A DNA stretch of 64,000 bases from Streptomyces sp. APSN-46.1 (GCF_022815725.1 NZ_JALGRF010000002.1:558001-622000), one strand, 5' to 3'; shown: positions 8,357 through 18,547, counted from the stretch's first letter. The notes: generated by a model from the letters alone, not told the origin. Made by a program: numbers and translations.

Positions 8357-8772
8357 CACCGCGAGATCCCCTTCTGATGCCGGATCCTGACGCTGAGTGA
8401 GCGCCGAGTAGGCGGTCAGGGTACCCGCGACCGACCTCCCGGCGACCGCCCGTTGAGCCGTTGGTGACGTGTCGGCCGCACCGTCCGCGGCTTGAACGGC
8501 GACTCGGTTGGGGACTTGTACGGCGACTCGTTCGGGGACGGCCGGGCCGGGGCCGGACGCCCGCACCGCCGCCGGCGCGGGCGCGGCCCGCGTCCGAGGC
8601 GTCAATTCCGCACGGGGATCAGCCCCGCCGCAGGGTTCCGGCGGGGGTGTCGCCTATCCGGGTGGACCCGCCCGCAGCCCCTTCCGCCCGCCCGTCGCCG
8701 CAGGTCAGCGTGGTGTCGGCGGCGCTCCGGAACAGGTCCGGGCGCCCTGCGTCCACAAGGAGTTGACCCGTC
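8357..8772. other. intergenic region with candidate TetR operator
   Basis: No gene is supported here. An imperfect inverted repeat, TGAGCGCC (8398-8405) - 5 nt - GGCGGTCA (8411-8418), with 7 of 8 arm pairs matching, lies about 42 nt upstream of the tetR start and is a plausible autoregulatory operator. The rest is GC-rich and carries no other signal I can support. Confidence 0.45.
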
Positions 8773-9210
8773 ATGCGTACGTGTTCCACCGCTCTCGCGG
8801 CCGCCGTCCTGGCCCTCACGGCCCTCATCCCGAGCACGTCCACCAGCGCACACGCGGCGCAGGCCCTCGCCGCGCAGGCCCCCGCCGCACCGGCACCCGG
8901 CACGCACACCGCGGGCCCGCCGACGTTCGGGTCGGCCTGCCCGACCGGCTCGCTGTGCCTGTGGAAGAACCCGGAGTTCAAGGGCACCAAGCGGACCTAC
9001 GAGCTGAGCACCCTGGAGATCAACAGCTGCACCGCCCTGCCCGCCGGGGCCACCGCCGAGTCGCTCATCAACCGCGTCGGACGGCCCGTGACCACCTACC
9101 AGAGCGCCGACTGCCTGGAGACCGGAGAGTTCCAGACCTACCCGGGCGACGGGGTCTGGCTGCCCCGGTCGCCCTATCTGGTGCGGGCGTTCAAGGTGTG
9201 GGAGAGGTAA
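8773..9210 (+). CDS. secreted peptidase inhibitor family I36-like protein
   Basis: This 145-residue protein has a signal peptide (MRTCSTALAAAVLALTALIP, cleavage after about residue 29 near AHA) and a linker rich in Ala and Pro, then a beta/gamma-crystallin-like I36 domain opening with the CPTGSLCLWKNPEFKG pattern. It has four Cys in the mature part (two close together, two spaced), which suits extracellular disulfides. I36 proteins include the Streptomyces metalloprotease inhibitor SMPI, but most members are of unknown function. Its 3' end overlaps the convergent channel gene by 20 bp. Confidence 0.8.
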   Translation: MRTCSTALAAAVLALTALIPSTSTSAHAAQALAAQAPAAPAPGTHTAGPPTFGSACPTGSLCLWKNPEFKGTKRTYELSTLEINSCTALPAGATAESLINRVGRPVTTYQSADCLETGEFQTYPGDGVWLPRSPYLVRAFKVWER

Positions 9211-9988
9211 CCGCCCGCGGCGCCGGGGCCCCCGGCCGCTCGGCGGCCCCGCCGCCGCCGCAGCCGAGCCGGGCGACCTCGGCGCGCAGCGCCCGTACCT
9301 CCGCCTGGAGTTCCTGGACGGCCGCCAGCTGGAGCCGCTCCACCTGGTCGTCACGCTCGAAGCGGGCGATGAACCAGGCCGCGATGTTGGCGGTCACCAC
9401 ACCGAGCAGCGCGATCCCGGACAGCATCAGGCCCACCGCCAGGACCCGGCCGAGCCCGGTGGTGGGGGAGTGGTCCCCGTACCCGACCGTCGTCATCGTG
9501 GTGAAGGACCACCACACCGCGTCGCCCAGGCTCTTGATGTTCCCGTTCGGGGCGTCCCGCTCCACGCTCAGCACGGCGAGGGAGCCGAACATCAGCAGCC
9601 CCACCACGGCCCCGGCCACGTACGTCGTCAGCCGGATCTGCGGAGCCATCCGGGCCCGCCGGCCCACCAGCAGCAACGTGGAGACCAGCCGCAGCAGCCG
9701 CAGCGGCTGGACGAGCGGCAGCACCACGGCCGCCAGGTCCACCCAGTGCGTCCGTACGAAGGCCTTGCGGTTGTCCGAGAGGGCGAGGCGCACCAGGTAG
9801 TCGACGGCGAAGGCCCCCCACACCACCCACTCCGCGCGGGTGCAGGCCCGGTGCACCTCCGGGCTCGCGTCGGGCGCGACGATCGGTACGGCGTAGGCGA
9901 GGGCGAATGTCACGGCGAGCACCAGCAGGGGAGCCTGCGTACGGCGCTCCCACCGCAGCTGGCGGGAGGGTTCCTTCATGCCCAGCAT
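9191..9988 (-). CDS. potassium-channel-like ion transport protein
   Basis: This 265-residue membrane protein has about six transmembrane segments arranged like a voltage-gated channel subunit. An S4-like stretch (LRLLRLVSTLLLVGRRARM) precedes a pore loop with the selectivity filter TTVGYGD (in FTTMTTVGYGDHSP). The C-terminal 50 residues form a coiled coil (QVERLQLAAVQELQAEVRAL) that probably drives tetramer assembly. The start is ATG 9988, or ATG 9979 three codons later; neither has a strong Shine-Dalgarno. The stop lies inside the 3' end of the convergent I36 gene. Confidence 0.88.
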   Translation of the reverse strand: MLGMKEPSRQLRWERRTQAPLLVLAVTFALAYAVPIVAPDASPEVHRACTRAEWVVWGAFAVDYLVRLALSDNRKAFVRTHWVDLAAVVLPLVQPLRLLRLVSTLLLVGRRARMAPQIRLTTYVAGAVVGLLMFGSLAVLSVERDAPNGNIKSLGDAVWWSFTTMTTVGYGDHSPTTGLGRVLAVGLMLSGIALLGVVTANIAAWFIARFERDDQVERLQLAAVQELQAEVRALRAEVARLGCGGGGAAERPGAPAPRAVTSPTP

Positions 9989-10050
9989 CGTAAAGAACGC
10001 GTAAGGGGCGCCGGGACAGGTGTCCCGGCGCCCCCACGCAAGGGTGACGG

Positions 10051-12801
10051 CTACGCGTCCCCGCCCGCCGCGCCCGGGTCGGCCGAGGCCACGTCCAGCA
10101 GCTGGTAGCGATCGACCGCCTGCTTCAGCGCCGAGCGGTCGATCCGGCCCTCCTTGGCGAGCTCGGTCAGTACCGCCAGGACCACCGACTGCGCGTCGAT
10201 GTGGAAGAACCGGCGGGCCGCGCCACGCGTGTCCGCGAAGCCGAAGCCGTCCGCGCCCAGCGAGGTGTACGGGCCGGGCACCCAGCGCGAGATCTGGTCC
10301 GGCACCGCCCGCATCCAGTCCGAGACCGCGACGAACGGCTGTCCCTCGGCGCCCGACAGCTTGCGCCTCACGTACGGGACGCGCTGCTCCTCCTCCGGGT
10401 GGAGCAGGTTGTACTCCTCCACCTCGACGGCATCGCGGCGCAGCTCGTTCCAGGAGGTCGCCGACCAGACGTCCGCCTTGACGTTCCAGTCCTGCGCCAG
10501 GATCCGCTGCGCCTCCAGCGCCCACGGCACCGCCACGCCCGAGGCCATGATCTGCGCCCCGATGGTGCCGGAGGTGCCCTCCGAGACCCGGTGGATGCCC
10601 TTGAGGATGCCGTCCACATCGACGTCCGCGGGCTCGGCCGGGTGCTGGATCGGCTCGTTGTAGACCGTCAGGTAGTAGAAGACGTCCTCGCCGGGCGCAT
10701 TCGTCGCGGTGGGCCCGTACATGCGCCGCAGACCGTCCCTGACGATGTGCGCGATCTCGTAGCCGTAGGCCGGGTCGTACGCCACACAGCCCGGGTTGGT
10801 CGACGCCAGCAGCTGGGAGTGACCGTCGGCGTGCTGGAGACCTTCACCCGTCAGGGTGGTCCGGCCGGCGGTCGCGCCGAGGACGAAACCGCGCGCCAGC
10901 TGGTCGGCCATCTGCCAGAACTGGTCACCGGTGCGCTGGAAACCGAACATCGAATAGAAGACGTACACAGGGATCAGCGGTTCGCCGTGCGTCGCGTATG
11001 CCGAGCCCGCGGCGATCAGCGAGGCCGTGCAGCCCGCCTCGGAGATGCCGTCGTGCAGCATCTGGCCGGTCGGCGACTCCTTGTACGCGAGCAGCAGGTC
11101 GCGGTCGACCGCCTCGTACTGCTGGCCCAGCGGGTTGTAGATCTTGGCGCTCGGGAAGAAGGCGTCCATGCCGAAGGTGCGGTACTCGTCGGGCGCGATC
11201 AGCACGAAGCGCCTGCCGATCTCCTTGTCCCGCATCAGGTCCTTCAGGATGCGGACGAAGGCCATCGTGGTCGCGATCGACTGGTGCCCCGAGCCCTTCC
11301 TGGCCGCCGCGTACGTGCTCTCGCCCGGCAGCTGGAGCGGCTTCGCGCGCACCACGCGGGTCGGCACGTAGCCGCCCAGCGCGCTGCGCTGGTCGTGCAT
11401 GTACTGGATCTCCGGCGAGTTGCGGCCCGGGTGGTAGTACGGCGGGGCGCCGCCCTCCAGCTGCGCGTCCGTGATCGGGATGTGCAGGCGGTCGCGGAAG
11501 CGCTTGAGGTCGTCGACCGTCAGCTTCTTCATCTGGTGCGTCGCGTTGCGGCCCTCGAAGTTCGGGCCGAGGGTCCAGCCCTTGACCGTCTGCGCCAGGA
11601 TCACCGTCGGCTGGCCCTTGTGGGCCTTGGCCGCCGCGTACGCCGCGTAGACCTTCTTGTGGTCGTGGCCGCCGCGGCCCAGGTGCTGGATCTGCCGGTC
11701 GGTCATGTTCGCGACCATCGCCCGCAGCCGCTGGTCGCCGCCGAAGAAGTGGTCGCGGATGTACGCGCCCGACTCGGTGGCGTACGTCTGGAACTGCCCG
11801 TCCGGGGTGGAGTTCATCTTGTTGACCAGGATGCCGTCCTGGTCCTGGGCCAGCAGCGGGTCCCAGGAGCGGTCCCAGATCAGCTTGATGACGTTCCAGC
11901 CGGCGCCGCGGAACTGCGACTCCAGCTCCTGGATGATCTTGCCGTTGCCGCGCACCGGGCCGTCGAGGCGCTGGAGGTTGCAGTTGACGACGAAGGTCAG
12001 GTTGTCCAGGCCCTCGCGGGCGGCGATCGACAGCTGGCCGAGCGACTCGGGCTCGTCCATCTCACCGTCGCCCAGATACGCCCAAACGTGGGACTTGGAC
12101 GTGTCCGCGATACCGCGCGCCTCCATGTACCGGTTCATCCGGGCCTGGTAGATCGCACTGATGGGGCCGAGGCCCATCGAGACGGTCGGGAACTCCCAGA
12201 AGTCCGGCATCAGCCGCGGGTGCGGGTAGCTGGACAGGCCGTACGGGGCCTTCGACTTCTCCTGCCGGAACGCGTCGAGCCGCTGCTCGGAGAGCCGGTC
12301 CAGGAGGAAGGCGCGGGCGTAGATACCGGGGGAGGCGTGACCCTGGAAGAAGATCTGGTCGCCGCCGTCGCCCTCGTCCTTGCCCCGGAAGAAGTGGTTG
12401 AAGCCCACGTCGTAGAGGGAGGCGGAGGAGGCGAAGGTCGCGATGTGGCCGCCGACGCCGATGCCGGGACGCTGGGCGCGCGAGACCATCACGGCCGCGT
12501 TCCACCGCGTGGCGTTGAGGATCCTGCGCTCGATCTCCTCGTTGCCGGGGAAGAAGGGCTCGTCCTTCGTGGCGATCGTGTTGACGTAGTCCGTGCTGCG
12601 CATCTCCGGCACGGCCACGCGCTTCTCGCGGGCCCGCTCGATCAGCCGCAGCATCAGATAGCGGGCGCGCTCACGGCCCCGCTCGTCGACGGCTGCGTCC
12701 AGGGAGTCGAGCCACTCCTGCGTCTCCTCCGGATCGAAGTCCGGGACCTGGCTCGGAAGGCCGCCAATGATGATCGGATTGCGATCGGATGCGGAAGCCA
12801 C
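10051..12801 (-). CDS. aceE: pyruvate dehydrogenase E1 component, homodimeric type
   Basis: This 916-residue protein is full-length AceE, the thiamine-diphosphate enzyme that decarboxylates pyruvate and acetylates lipoyl-E2 in the pyruvate dehydrogenase complex. It shows the TPP motif [10 protein letters not shown] through [11 protein letters not shown] (about residues 243-275), the conserved [10 protein letters not shown] lead-in, and the C-terminal transketolase-like domain. The start is GTG at 12801, since the preceding frame has no better codon. It is monocistronic here: the convergent side carries a channel gene and the upstream 400 bp has no gene. Actinobacteria use this E1 with a hybrid PDH/ODH complex. 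Confidence 0.97.
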   Translation of the reverse strand: MASASDRNPIIIGGLPSQVPDFDPEETQEWLDSLDAAVDERGRERARYLMLRLIERAREKRVAVPEMRSTDYVNTIATKDEPFFPGNEEIERRILNATRWNAAVMVSRAQRPGIGVGGHIATFASSASLYDVGFNHFFRGKDEGDGGDQIFFQGHASPGIYARAFLLDRLSEQRLDAFRQEKSKAPYGLSSYPHPRLMPDFWEFPTVSMGLGPISAIYQARMNRYMEARGIADTSKSHVWAYLGDGEMDEPESLGQLSIAAREGLDNLTFVVNCNLQRLDGPVRGNGKIIQELESQFRGAGWNVIKLIWDRSWDPLLAQDQDGILVNKMNSTPDGQFQTYATESGAYIRDHFFGGDQRLRAMVANMTDRQIQHLGRGGHDHKKVYAAYAAAKAHKGQPTVILAQTVKGWTLGPNFEGRNATHQMKKLTVDDLKRFRDRLHIPITDAQLEGGAPPYYHPGRNSPEIQYMHDQRSALGGYVPTRVVRAKPLQLPGESTYAAARKGSGHQSIATTMAFVRILKDLMRDKEIGRRFVLIAPDEYRTFGMDAFFPSAKIYNPLGQQYEAVDRDLLLAYKESPTGQMLHDGISEAGCTASLIAAGSAYATHGEPLIPVYVFYSMFGFQRTGDQFWQMADQLARGFVLGATAGRTTLTGEGLQHADGHSQLLASTNPGCVAYDPAYGYEIAHIVRDGLRRMYGPTATNAPGEDVFYYLTVYNEPIQHPAEPADVDVDGILKGIHRVSEGTSGTIGAQIMASGVAVPWALEAQRILAQDWNVKADVWSATSWNELRRDAVEVEEYNLLHPEEEQRVPYVRRKLSGAEGQPFVAVSDWMRAVPDQISRWVPGPYTSLGADGFGFADTRGAARRFFHIDAQSVVLAVLTELAKEGRIDRSALKQAVDRYQLLDVASADPGAAGGDA

Positions 12802-13202
12802 GCTGTTCCTTCGCTGTCGGGGGGAGTCGTGCCTGGGGTCGTGCCTTGGGGTCGCCGCCTCCCATGGTCGTACGCTCGGCGGGAATCTTCACCTGTACCC
12901 CCGGGTAACGTCCCGAGTCGATCCGCCGACCGACTCGTCAGGCCGTTCCTCGTTCAAACAGGTAGGAAAGCAGTCAAGCGTTGCCGATGATGTCGAATGA
13001 GCTGGAATGGTGTGGGATGAATCACCAGAGGTGTATACGGGGAGGCTGAAAGTTGCGGTGAGACGGCCGCAATCGTCACCGTTTCGGCGGTCTCGGCGGC
13101 CGGGTACTTGCGCGATCCGCCGCGCCCGTGTGGACTACGCCCAATGCTGCGCGTACGCGCGCCGCCGAAAGACATTCACCGAACATGAGCAGGAGGCACC
13201 CC
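12802..13202. other. divergent intergenic region, aceE / DUF3052
   Basis: No gene is supported. The region must hold the promoters of aceE (leftward) and the DUF3052 gene (rightward). The only clear signal is the Shine-Dalgarno AGGAGG at 13191-13196, six bases before the GTG at 13203, which fixes that start in preference to the ATG at 13185. Confidence 0.6.
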
Positions 13203-13628
13203 GTGAGCGCGACCGCGGACCACGCGGAGAGCCTGGCCGCCCGGCTGGGTTTCCAGTCCGAACAGGTGGTCCAGGAGATCGGCTACGACGACGACGTCGA
13301 TCAGGAATTCCGTGACGCCGTCGAGAAGCTCGTCAGCGAGCTCGCCGACGAGGACTACGACGACGTCGCCGACGCGGTGCTGTTGTGGTTCCGAGACGAG
13401 GACGGCGATCTGACGGACGCCCTGGTCGATGCGACCGATCTGGTCGAGGACGGCGCACTGATCCTGCTGCTGACCCCCAAGACGGGCCGTGACGGCTACG
13501 TCGAGGCCAGCGACATCAGCGAGGCCGCCGAGACGGCCGGCCTCTCGCTTGCCAAGGGCCTGCCCGTCGGCAAGGAGTGGACCTCCACCAAGCTGGTGAC
13601 GCCGAAGGCCGCCAAGGCCAAGCGCTGA
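13203..13628 (+). CDS. DUF3052 domain protein
   Basis: This 141-residue acidic cytosolic protein opens with ADHAESLAARLGFQSEQVVQ in parts and has the family core DDVDQEFRDAVEKLVSE, an Asp-rich middle and a conserved LLLTPKTGRDGYVEASDI segment. DUF3052 proteins are conserved across actinomycetes, usually next to aceE and a peroxiredoxin, and have no assigned biochemical function. The start is GTG 13203, chosen for the AGGAGG six bases upstream; an ATG 18 bp earlier would place that Shine-Dalgarno inside the gene. It is followed by a long perfect hairpin. Confidence 0.88.
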   Translation: MSATADHAESLAARLGFQSEQVVQEIGYDDDVDQEFRDAVEKLVSELADEDYDDVADAVLLWFRDEDGDLTDALVDATDLVEDGALILLLTPKTGRDGYVEASDISEAAETAGLSLAKGLPVGKEWTSTKLVTPKAAKAKR

Positions 13629-13651
13629 GCCGTAACCCGCAGCCAAGCGGA

Positions 13652-13697
13652 CGCACACCCCGCCGACCCGGACCACCCGCGGTCGGCGGGGTGTGCG
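13652..13697 (+). terminator. 17-bp perfect hairpin after the DUF3052 gene
   Basis: The arms CGCACACCCCGCCGACC (13652-13668) and its exact complement (13681-13697) flank a 12-nt loop. There is no U-tract, as is common for Streptomyces terminators. Confidence 0.85.
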
Positions 13698-13780
13698 CGT
13701 TCGGCGCACCGGGACCCGCCTAGGCTGGGTCTCACCCGAACAGCCCCATGCAGGGATGCAGGAACGAAGGGATACGAGAG

Positions 13781-14239
13781 ATGGCGATCGAGGTCGGCGA
13801 CAAGGCACCGGGCTTCGAACTCAAGGACAACCACGGCGCCACCGTGCGGCTCTCCGACTTCCGGGGGGAGAAGGCCGTCGTGCTGCTCTTCTACCCGTTC
13901 GCCTTCACCGGCGTCTGCACCGGCGAGCTCTGTGAGCTGCGCGATCAGCTGCCTCGCTTCCAGAACGACGACGTCCAGCTCCTCGCGGTCTCCAACGACT
14001 CGGTGCCGACCCTGCGGGTCTTCGGCGAGCAGGAGGGCCTGGACTACCCGCTGCTGTCGGACTTCTGGCCGCACGGGGAGACCTCCCGTGCCTACGGCGT
14101 CTTCGACGAGGAGAAGGGCTGCGCGGTCCGCGGCACCTTCATCATCGACAAGGACGGCGTGGTGCGCTGGACCGTCGTCAACGGGCTGCCCGACGCGCGT
14201 GACCTGAACGAGTACATCCGGGCGCTCGACACCCTCTGA
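13781..14239 (+). CDS. peroxiredoxin, AhpE/BCP-like
   Basis: This 152-residue thiol peroxidase of the AhpC/TSA fold has the peroxidatic cysteine at Cys46 in YPFAFTGVCTGEL, with Thr43 and an Arg near residue 116 completing the active site. Cys51 follows in ELCELRD and could be a resolving partner, unlike one-Cys AhpE of mycobacteria. It reduces hydroperoxides in the cytosol, probably with mycothiol or thioredoxin as donor. The ATG at 13781 is preceded by a purine-rich GAAGGGATACGAG. It stands alone between a terminator and the first terD. Confidence 0.93.
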   Translation: MAIEVGDKAPGFELKDNHGATVRLSDFRGEKAVVLLFYPFAFTGVCTGELCELRDQLPRFQNDDVQLLAVSNDSVPTLRVFGEQEGLDYPLLSDFWPHGETSRAYGVFDEEKGCAVRGTFIIDKDGVVRWTVVNGLPDARDLNEYIRALDTL

Positions 14240-14422
14240 GACGCCCCCGGCATGCCTCCGACAGGCCTCCGACAGGCCTCCGAGGGGGCGCGCGGGGAGG
14301 TCCGTACGAAGTTCCGTACGAAAAACGCTTGCGGGCGGGAACCCGTCACTAGGATCGACACGTTGATCCGGTAGCAATCGCACGACGGGGCCCCGCCCCT
14401 ACACAAAACCAATGGAGGACCC

Positions 14423-14998
14423 GTGGGAGTCAGCCTCAGCAAGGGCGGCAACGTCTCGCTGACCAAGGCCGCGCCTAACCTGACGGCGGTCATCGTCGGT
14501 CTGGGCTGGGACGCTCGCACCACCACCGGTGTCGACTTCGACCTCGACGCCAGCGCGATCCTGACGAACGACCAGGGCAAGGTGGCCAGCGACGCGAACT
14601 TCGTGTTCTTCAACAACCTGAAGAGCCCGGACGGCTCGGTCGAGCACACCGGTGACAACACCACCGGTGAGGGCGAGGGCGACGACGAGGCGATCAAGGT
14701 CAGCCTCGTCGGCGTGCCGGCCGATGTCGCCAAGATCGTCTTCCCGGTCTCGATCTACGAGGCCGAGAGCCGCCAGCAGAGCTTCGGCCAGGTCCGCAAC
14801 GCGTACATCCGCGTCGTGAACCAGGCCGACAACACCGAGCTCGCCCGCTACGACCTCTCCGAGGACGCCTCGACCGAGACCGCCATGGTCTTCGGCGAGC
14901 TGTACCGAGCCGGCGCGGAGTGGAAGTTCCGCGCCATCGGCCAGGGCTACGCCTCCGGCCTGCGCGGCATCGCGCAGGACTTCGGCGTCAACGTCTGA
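14423..14998 (+). CDS. terD: TerD family stress protein, copy 1
   Basis: This 191-residue protein is a full-length TerD, a beta-sandwich calcium-binding protein of the tellurite/phage-resistance Ter system. The acidic binding loops are visible: [10 protein letters not shown] near residue 40, and [16 protein letters not shown] around residue 85. It acts in the cytosol, where TerD proteins associate with the membrane protein TerC. The start is GTG 14423 with GGAGGA four bases upstream. It is 64 percent or so identical by eye to the next gene, a tandem duplication, and heads a run of Ter genes on the same strand. Confidence 0.95.
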   Translation: MGVSLSKGGNVSLTKAAPNLTAVIVGLGWDARTTTGVDFDLDASAILTNDQGKVASDANFVFFNNLKSPDGSVEHTGDNTTGEGEGDDEAIKVSLVGVPADVAKIVFPVSIYEAESRQQSFGQVRNAYIRVVNQADNTELARYDLSEDASTETAMVFGELYRAGAEWKFRAIGQGYASGLRGIAQDFGVNV

Positions 14999-15161
14999 GT
15001 CCGATCCGCCGCCCGAGTCAGGGCACTCTTTCCCCGTCCGGCGCCGTGCACTGTGTGTACGGCGCCGGATTGGGTTTACCGCGGCCGCGCCGCGGGTTTC
15101 ACCACAGCAGGGCCGCGACCGCCATGCCGCGGCTCCCACGTCGTCCGGGGAGGACCACATC

Positions 15162-15737
15162 ATGGGCGTCACACTCGCCAAGGGGGGCAATGTCTCCCTC
15201 TCCAAGGCCGCACCGAACCTGACGCGGGTTCTCGTCGGGCTCGGTTGGGACGCGCGCTCGACCACAGGGGCCGATTTCGACCTCGACGCCAGTGCGCTGC
15301 TGTGCAACAGCGGCCGCGTGCTCGGGGACGAGTACTTCGTCTTCTACAACAACCTGAAGAGCCCCGAGGGCTCGGTCGAGCACACCGGGGACAACCTCAC
15401 CGGCGAGGGTGACGGCGACGACGAGTCGATCATCATCGACCTCACCAAGGTGCCGGACCGCGTGGACAAGATCGTCTTCCCGGTGTCGATCCACGAGGCG
15501 GACGCCCGACGACAGAGCTTCGGCCAGGTCAGCAACGCCTTCATCCGCGTGGTGAACGAGGCGGACGGCCAGGAACTGGCCCGCTACGACCTCACCGAGG
15601 ACGCCTCCAGCGAGACCGCGATGATCTTCGGCGAGGTGTACCGGTACGGCGGCGAATGGAAGTTCCGCGCCGTGGGGCAGGGGTACGCGTCGGGCCTCAG
15701 GGGCATCGCTCTAGACTTCGGGGTCAACGTTTCGTAA
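15162..15737 (+). CDS. terD: TerD family stress protein, copy 2
   Basis: This is a second 191-residue TerD in the same orientation with identical length and the same calcium-binding loops ([24 protein letters not shown]) and the conserved C-terminus [20 protein letters not shown]. Its ATG has a GGGGAGGA Shine-Dalgarno nine bases upstream. The 164-bp gap after copy 1 suggests its own promoter. Only 19 nt separate it from the DUF475 membrane protein, so those two are probably cotranscribed, in keeping with TerD-TerC interaction. Confidence 0.95.
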   Translation: MGVTLAKGGNVSLSKAAPNLTRVLVGLGWDARSTTGADFDLDASALLCNSGRVLGDEYFVFYNNLKSPEGSVEHTGDNLTGEGDGDDESIIIDLTKVPDRVDKIVFPVSIHEADARRQSFGQVSNAFIRVVNEADGQELARYDLTEDASSETAMIFGEVYRYGGEWKFRAVGQGYASGLRGIALDFGVNVS

Positions 15738-15756
15738 AGCCGTTCAAGACGATGGG

Positions 15757-16878
15757 ATGCCAGTGGTTCTGAAAACCTTCGGCTGGTCGTTCGCAATCAC
15801 CGCGCTCGGCCTGGTCGCAGCGGTGATCTACGGGGGGTGGACCGCTTTCGGGATCGTCGCGATCCTGTCCGTCCTCGAGATTTCGCTGTCCTTCGACAAC
15901 GCGGTGGTCAACGCCGGAATCCTGAAGAAGATGAACGCCTTCTGGCAGAAGATCTTCCTCACGATCGGCGTTCTCATCGCGGTCTTCGGTATGCGACTGG
16001 TCTTCCCCGTCGTGATCGTCGCGATCAGCGCCAAGATCGGGCCTATCGAGGCCGTGGACCTCGCCTTCTCCGACAAGGAGATGTACGAGCAGCTGGTCAC
16101 GGACGCCCACCCGTCCATTGCCGCCTTCGGTGGCATGTTCCTGCTCATGATCTTCCTCGACTTCATCTTCGAGGACCGCGACATCAAGTGGCTGGCCTGG
16201 CTGGAGCGGCCGCTGGCCAAGCTCGGCAAGATCGACATGCTGTCGGCGTGCATCGCGCTGATCGTCCTGGTCGTCACCTCGATGACCTTCGCCGCCAACG
16301 CCCACCAGCACGGCGGCGTCCACGTGGACAAGGCGCAGACCGTCCTGATCTCCGGCGTCCTCGGCCTGATCACCTACATGATCGTCGGCGGCCTCTCCGG
16401 CTTCTTCGAGAACAAGCTGGAGGAAGAGGAGGAGGCCGAGCACGAGGCCGAGGAGGAGGCGAAGAAGAAGGGCAAGCCGGTCACGGCCGTCGCCATGGCC
16501 GGCAAGGCCGCGTTCTTCATGTTCCTCTACCTCGAAGTACTCGACGCCTCGTTCTCCTTCGACGGGGTCATCGGCGCCTTCGCCATCACCAACGACATCG
16601 TGCTCATGGCCCTCGGCCTCGGCATCGGTGCCATGTACGTCCGGTCGCTCACGGTCTACCTGGTCCGCCAGGGCACCCTGGACGACTACGTCTACCTGGA
16701 GCACGGCGCGCACTACGCCATCGGCGCGCTGGCCGTGCTCCTGCTCGTCACCATCCAGTACCAGATCAACGAGGTCATCACCGGCCTCGTCGGCGTCACG
16801 CTGATCGCGTGGTCCTTCTGGTCCTCCGTGCGGCGCAACAAGCGCATGGAGCTGGAGGGATCCGCCGCGGAGGCATGA
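15757..16878 (+). CDS. DUF475 / TerC-like integral membrane protein
   Basis: This 373-residue protein has about nine transmembrane segments and belongs to the DUF475 branch of the TerC superfamily. Two copies of the TerC signature are visible, with conserved acidic residues within membrane helices: LSFDNAVVNA near residue 45 and FSFDGVIGAF near residue 268. A charged cytosolic loop (LEEEEEAEHEAEEEAKKK, near residue 225) is a striking acidic/basic coiled segment. TerC proteins are proposed metal-ion transporters or anchors for TerD. It follows terD copy 2 by 19 nt and ends at a terminator. Confidence 0.92.
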   Translation: MPVVLKTFGWSFAITALGLVAAVIYGGWTAFGIVAILSVLEISLSFDNAVVNAGILKKMNAFWQKIFLTIGVLIAVFGMRLVFPVVIVAISAKIGPIEAVDLAFSDKEMYEQLVTDAHPSIAAFGGMFLLMIFLDFIFEDRDIKWLAWLERPLAKLGKIDMLSACIALIVLVVTSMTFAANAHQHGGVHVDKAQTVLISGVLGLITYMIVGGLSGFFENKLEEEEEAEHEAEEEAKKKGKPVTAVAMAGKAAFFMFLYLEVLDASFSFDGVIGAFAITNDIVLMALGLGIGAMYVRSLTVYLVRQGTLDDYVYLEHGAHYAIGALAVLLLVTIQYQINEVITGLVGVTLIAWSFWSSVRRNKRMELEGSAAEA

Positions 16879-16906
16879 CCGCCCCGTTAATGCGGAACGC
16901 TCCCTT

Positions 16907-16946
16907 GCGGGGCGGCTCGGGGGAACCCAGGCCGCCCCGCTTTTCC
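16907..16946 (+). terminator. rho-independent terminator after DUF475 gene
   Basis: GCGGGGCGGC (16907-16916) pairs perfectly with GCCGCCCCGC (16931-16940) across a 14-nt loop and is followed by TTTTCC. Confidence 0.85.
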
Positions 16947-16960
16947 GTACGTCCAGCGGG

Positions 16961-17000
16961 GATCAGAGGGGATCCGAGGGGATCCGAGGGGATCAGGGGG
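16961..17000 (+). repeat. four 10-bp direct repeats before the terA-like gene
   Basis: Four consecutive copies of GATCMGAGGG occur at 16961-17000 (M is A or C; the last copy is GATCAGGGGG). The run ends in the purine-rich GGGGGGAAGACAGGG just before the ATG at 17011, so the repeats supply the ribosome-binding purines and could alter initiation if their number changes. Confidence 0.8.
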
Positions 17001-17010
17001 GAAGACAGGG

Positions 17011-17751
17011 ATGGGATTCTTCGACGGACTCAGGGGCGCGCGCGCCATGCAGTTCCAGTCGGGCAACGCCTCGTCGAACGCGATCGAGCTGACCAGGCGG
17101 CAACCGACGGTGTCGCTCACGAAACAGGGGGCGGTGCACGGCAACCTCCGGGTCAACCTGTCCTGGCGGATGCGCACCTCCGACATCGGCGGCCGCTCCG
17201 GCCAGAGCGGCCAGCTGCTGCGGCACCCGTTCAAACTGTTCAAGCCGGAGATGGTGCAGGCGCACACCCAGGGCATGGTCAATGTGGACCTCGACATCGG
17301 CTGCCTCTACGAGCTCACCGACGGCACCCGGGGGGTCGTCCAGCCGCTGGGCAACCTCCACGGCGACATCAACAGCCCGCCGTACGTGAAGCTCAGCGGC
17401 GACGACCGGTTCGGGGCGCCCTCGGGCGAGACGATCTTCGTCAACCTCGACCACGCCGATGAGATCAAACGCCTGCTCGTCTTCGTCTACATCTACGACC
17501 AGACGCCGGCCTTCGACCGGACGCACGCGCTGGTCACCCTCTACCCGAGCACCGGGCCGCGGGTCGAGATCGCCCTCGACGAGCGGCAGCCGCAGGCCCG
17601 CTCCTGCGCGGTCGTCTCCCTGGAGAAGATCAAGGGGGAGCTGATCGTGCGCCGCGAAGTGAAATTCGTGTACGGATTCCAGGCCGAGCTGGACCGGCTG
17701 TACGGGTGGGGGCTCCAGTGGGGGCGGGGCTACAAGAGCACCAAGGCCTGA
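17011..17751 (+). CDS. TerA-like stress protein
   Basis: This 246-residue cytosolic protein is of the TerD superfamily in its TerA-like form: an N-terminal segment (LTRRQPTVSLTKQG) followed by the beta-sandwich with DLDIGCLYELTDG and the conserved FIYIYDQTPAFDRT-like strand (here LVFVYIYDQTPAFDRT), then a basic C-terminus that includes YGFQAELDRLYGWGLQW. TerA proteins are non-catalytic members of the Ter complex. The start is the ATG preceded by a long purine tract. Its stop is 16 nt from that of the convergent TerD-like gene, with no room for a separate terminator. Confidence 0.85.
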   Translation: MGFFDGLRGARAMQFQSGNASSNAIELTRRQPTVSLTKQGAVHGNLRVNLSWRMRTSDIGGRSGQSGQLLRHPFKLFKPEMVQAHTQGMVNVDLDIGCLYELTDGTRGVVQPLGNLHGDINSPPYVKLSGDDRFGAPSGETIFVNLDHADEIKRLLVFVYIYDQTPAFDRTHALVTLYPSTGPRVEIALDERQPQARSCAVVSLEKIKGELIVRREVKFVYGFQAELDRLYGWGLQWGRGYKSTKA

Positions 17752-17767
17752 CCAGAGCCCCGTGGCG

Positions 17768-18547
17768 TCAGCGGCGGATGAACTGAGGGCCCTGCACCGG
17801 CAGCCGGAACGTGGGGTCCCCGCCCGGACCCGGCACCGGCACCGGGGAGACCGGCTGCGGATACCCGTACGCGGGCTGCGCGGCCGGCGGGGCCTGCGTG
17901 GGCGGCGCCGGCGGGCGCATCGCGGCCGTCTGCTCGGCGGTCGGCCCGGTCGCGGGCCCGGCGGGCCCGGCGGCCCCCGCCTCGTCGGCGGCGTTCTCGT
18001 CCACGGAGATCCCGTGGTCGGTCGCCAGCCCCACCAGGCCGTCCGAGTAGCCCTCGCCCAGCGCGCGGAACTTCCACCCCTCGCCCCGGCGGTACAGCTC
18101 CCCGCAGATCAGCGCCGTCTCGGCGCCCGTCTCGGGCCGTACGTCGAAGTAGGCCAGCGGCTCGGAGCCGCCGGTCGCGGTGGCGTCGTAGAGCAGGATC
18201 CGCAGGTCCCGTACCCGCTCGAAGGGCACGTCCTCGGCGGAGGCGACCACCAGGATCCGGTCCACCACCGGCGTCACGGCGCGCAGGTCCGCCTGCACGG
18301 CGTCGGTGATCCCGTCGCCGATCTGCTTCTTGCCCAGCCGCCACACGGCACCCGAGGGGTGCCGGGGCTGGTTGTAGAAGACGAAGTCCTCGTCCGAACG
18401 CACACGCCCGTCCGCCCCCACGAGCAGCGCCGAGGCGTCCACGTCCGGCACCTCGGGGCCGGTGGTCCAGCGCAGCACCGCCCGGACCGCCGAGGCGGCC
18501 ACCGGGATGTTCGAGCCCTTCTGCATCGCGTGCGTCATGCCCGTCAT
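17768..18547 (-). CDS. TerD domain protein with Pro-rich C-terminal tail
   Basis: This 259-residue protein has a TerD domain in residues 1-185 ([40 protein letters not shown]) followed by a 75-residue Pro/Ala-rich tail that ends in [12 protein letters not shown]. The acidic calcium loop is weaker than in the two short TerD copies: the GDN-T-GEG loop is replaced by [11 protein letters not shown], so calcium binding at that site may be lost. The ATG at 18547 has GGGAGGG close upstream; an ATG at 18538 is also possible. It is convergent with the terA-like gene and divergent from the HpcH gene. Confidence 0.88.
   Translation of the reverse strand: MTGMTHAMQKGSNIPVAASAVRAVLRWTTGPEVPDVDASALLVGADGRVRSDEDFVFYNQPRHPSGAVWRLGKKQIGDGITDAVQADLRAVTPVVDRILVVASAEDVPFERVRDLRILLYDATATGGSEPLAYFDVRPETGAETALICGELYRRGEGWKFRALGEGYSDGLVGLATDHGISVDENAADEAGAAGPAGPATGPTAEQTAAMRPPAPPTQAPPAAQPAYGYPQPVSPVPVPGPGGDPTFRLPVQGPQFIRR

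Noticed and set aside
8357..8605. N-terminal extension of the TetR regulator to 300 residues
   Set aside because: The extension is low-complexity and would cover the inverted repeat that looks like its operator; the ATG at 8356 gives the normal family length.
10201..12990. A 929-codon open frame on the plus strand
   Set aside because: It is antisense to aceE and arises from the GC3 bias of that gene; it has no family resemblance.
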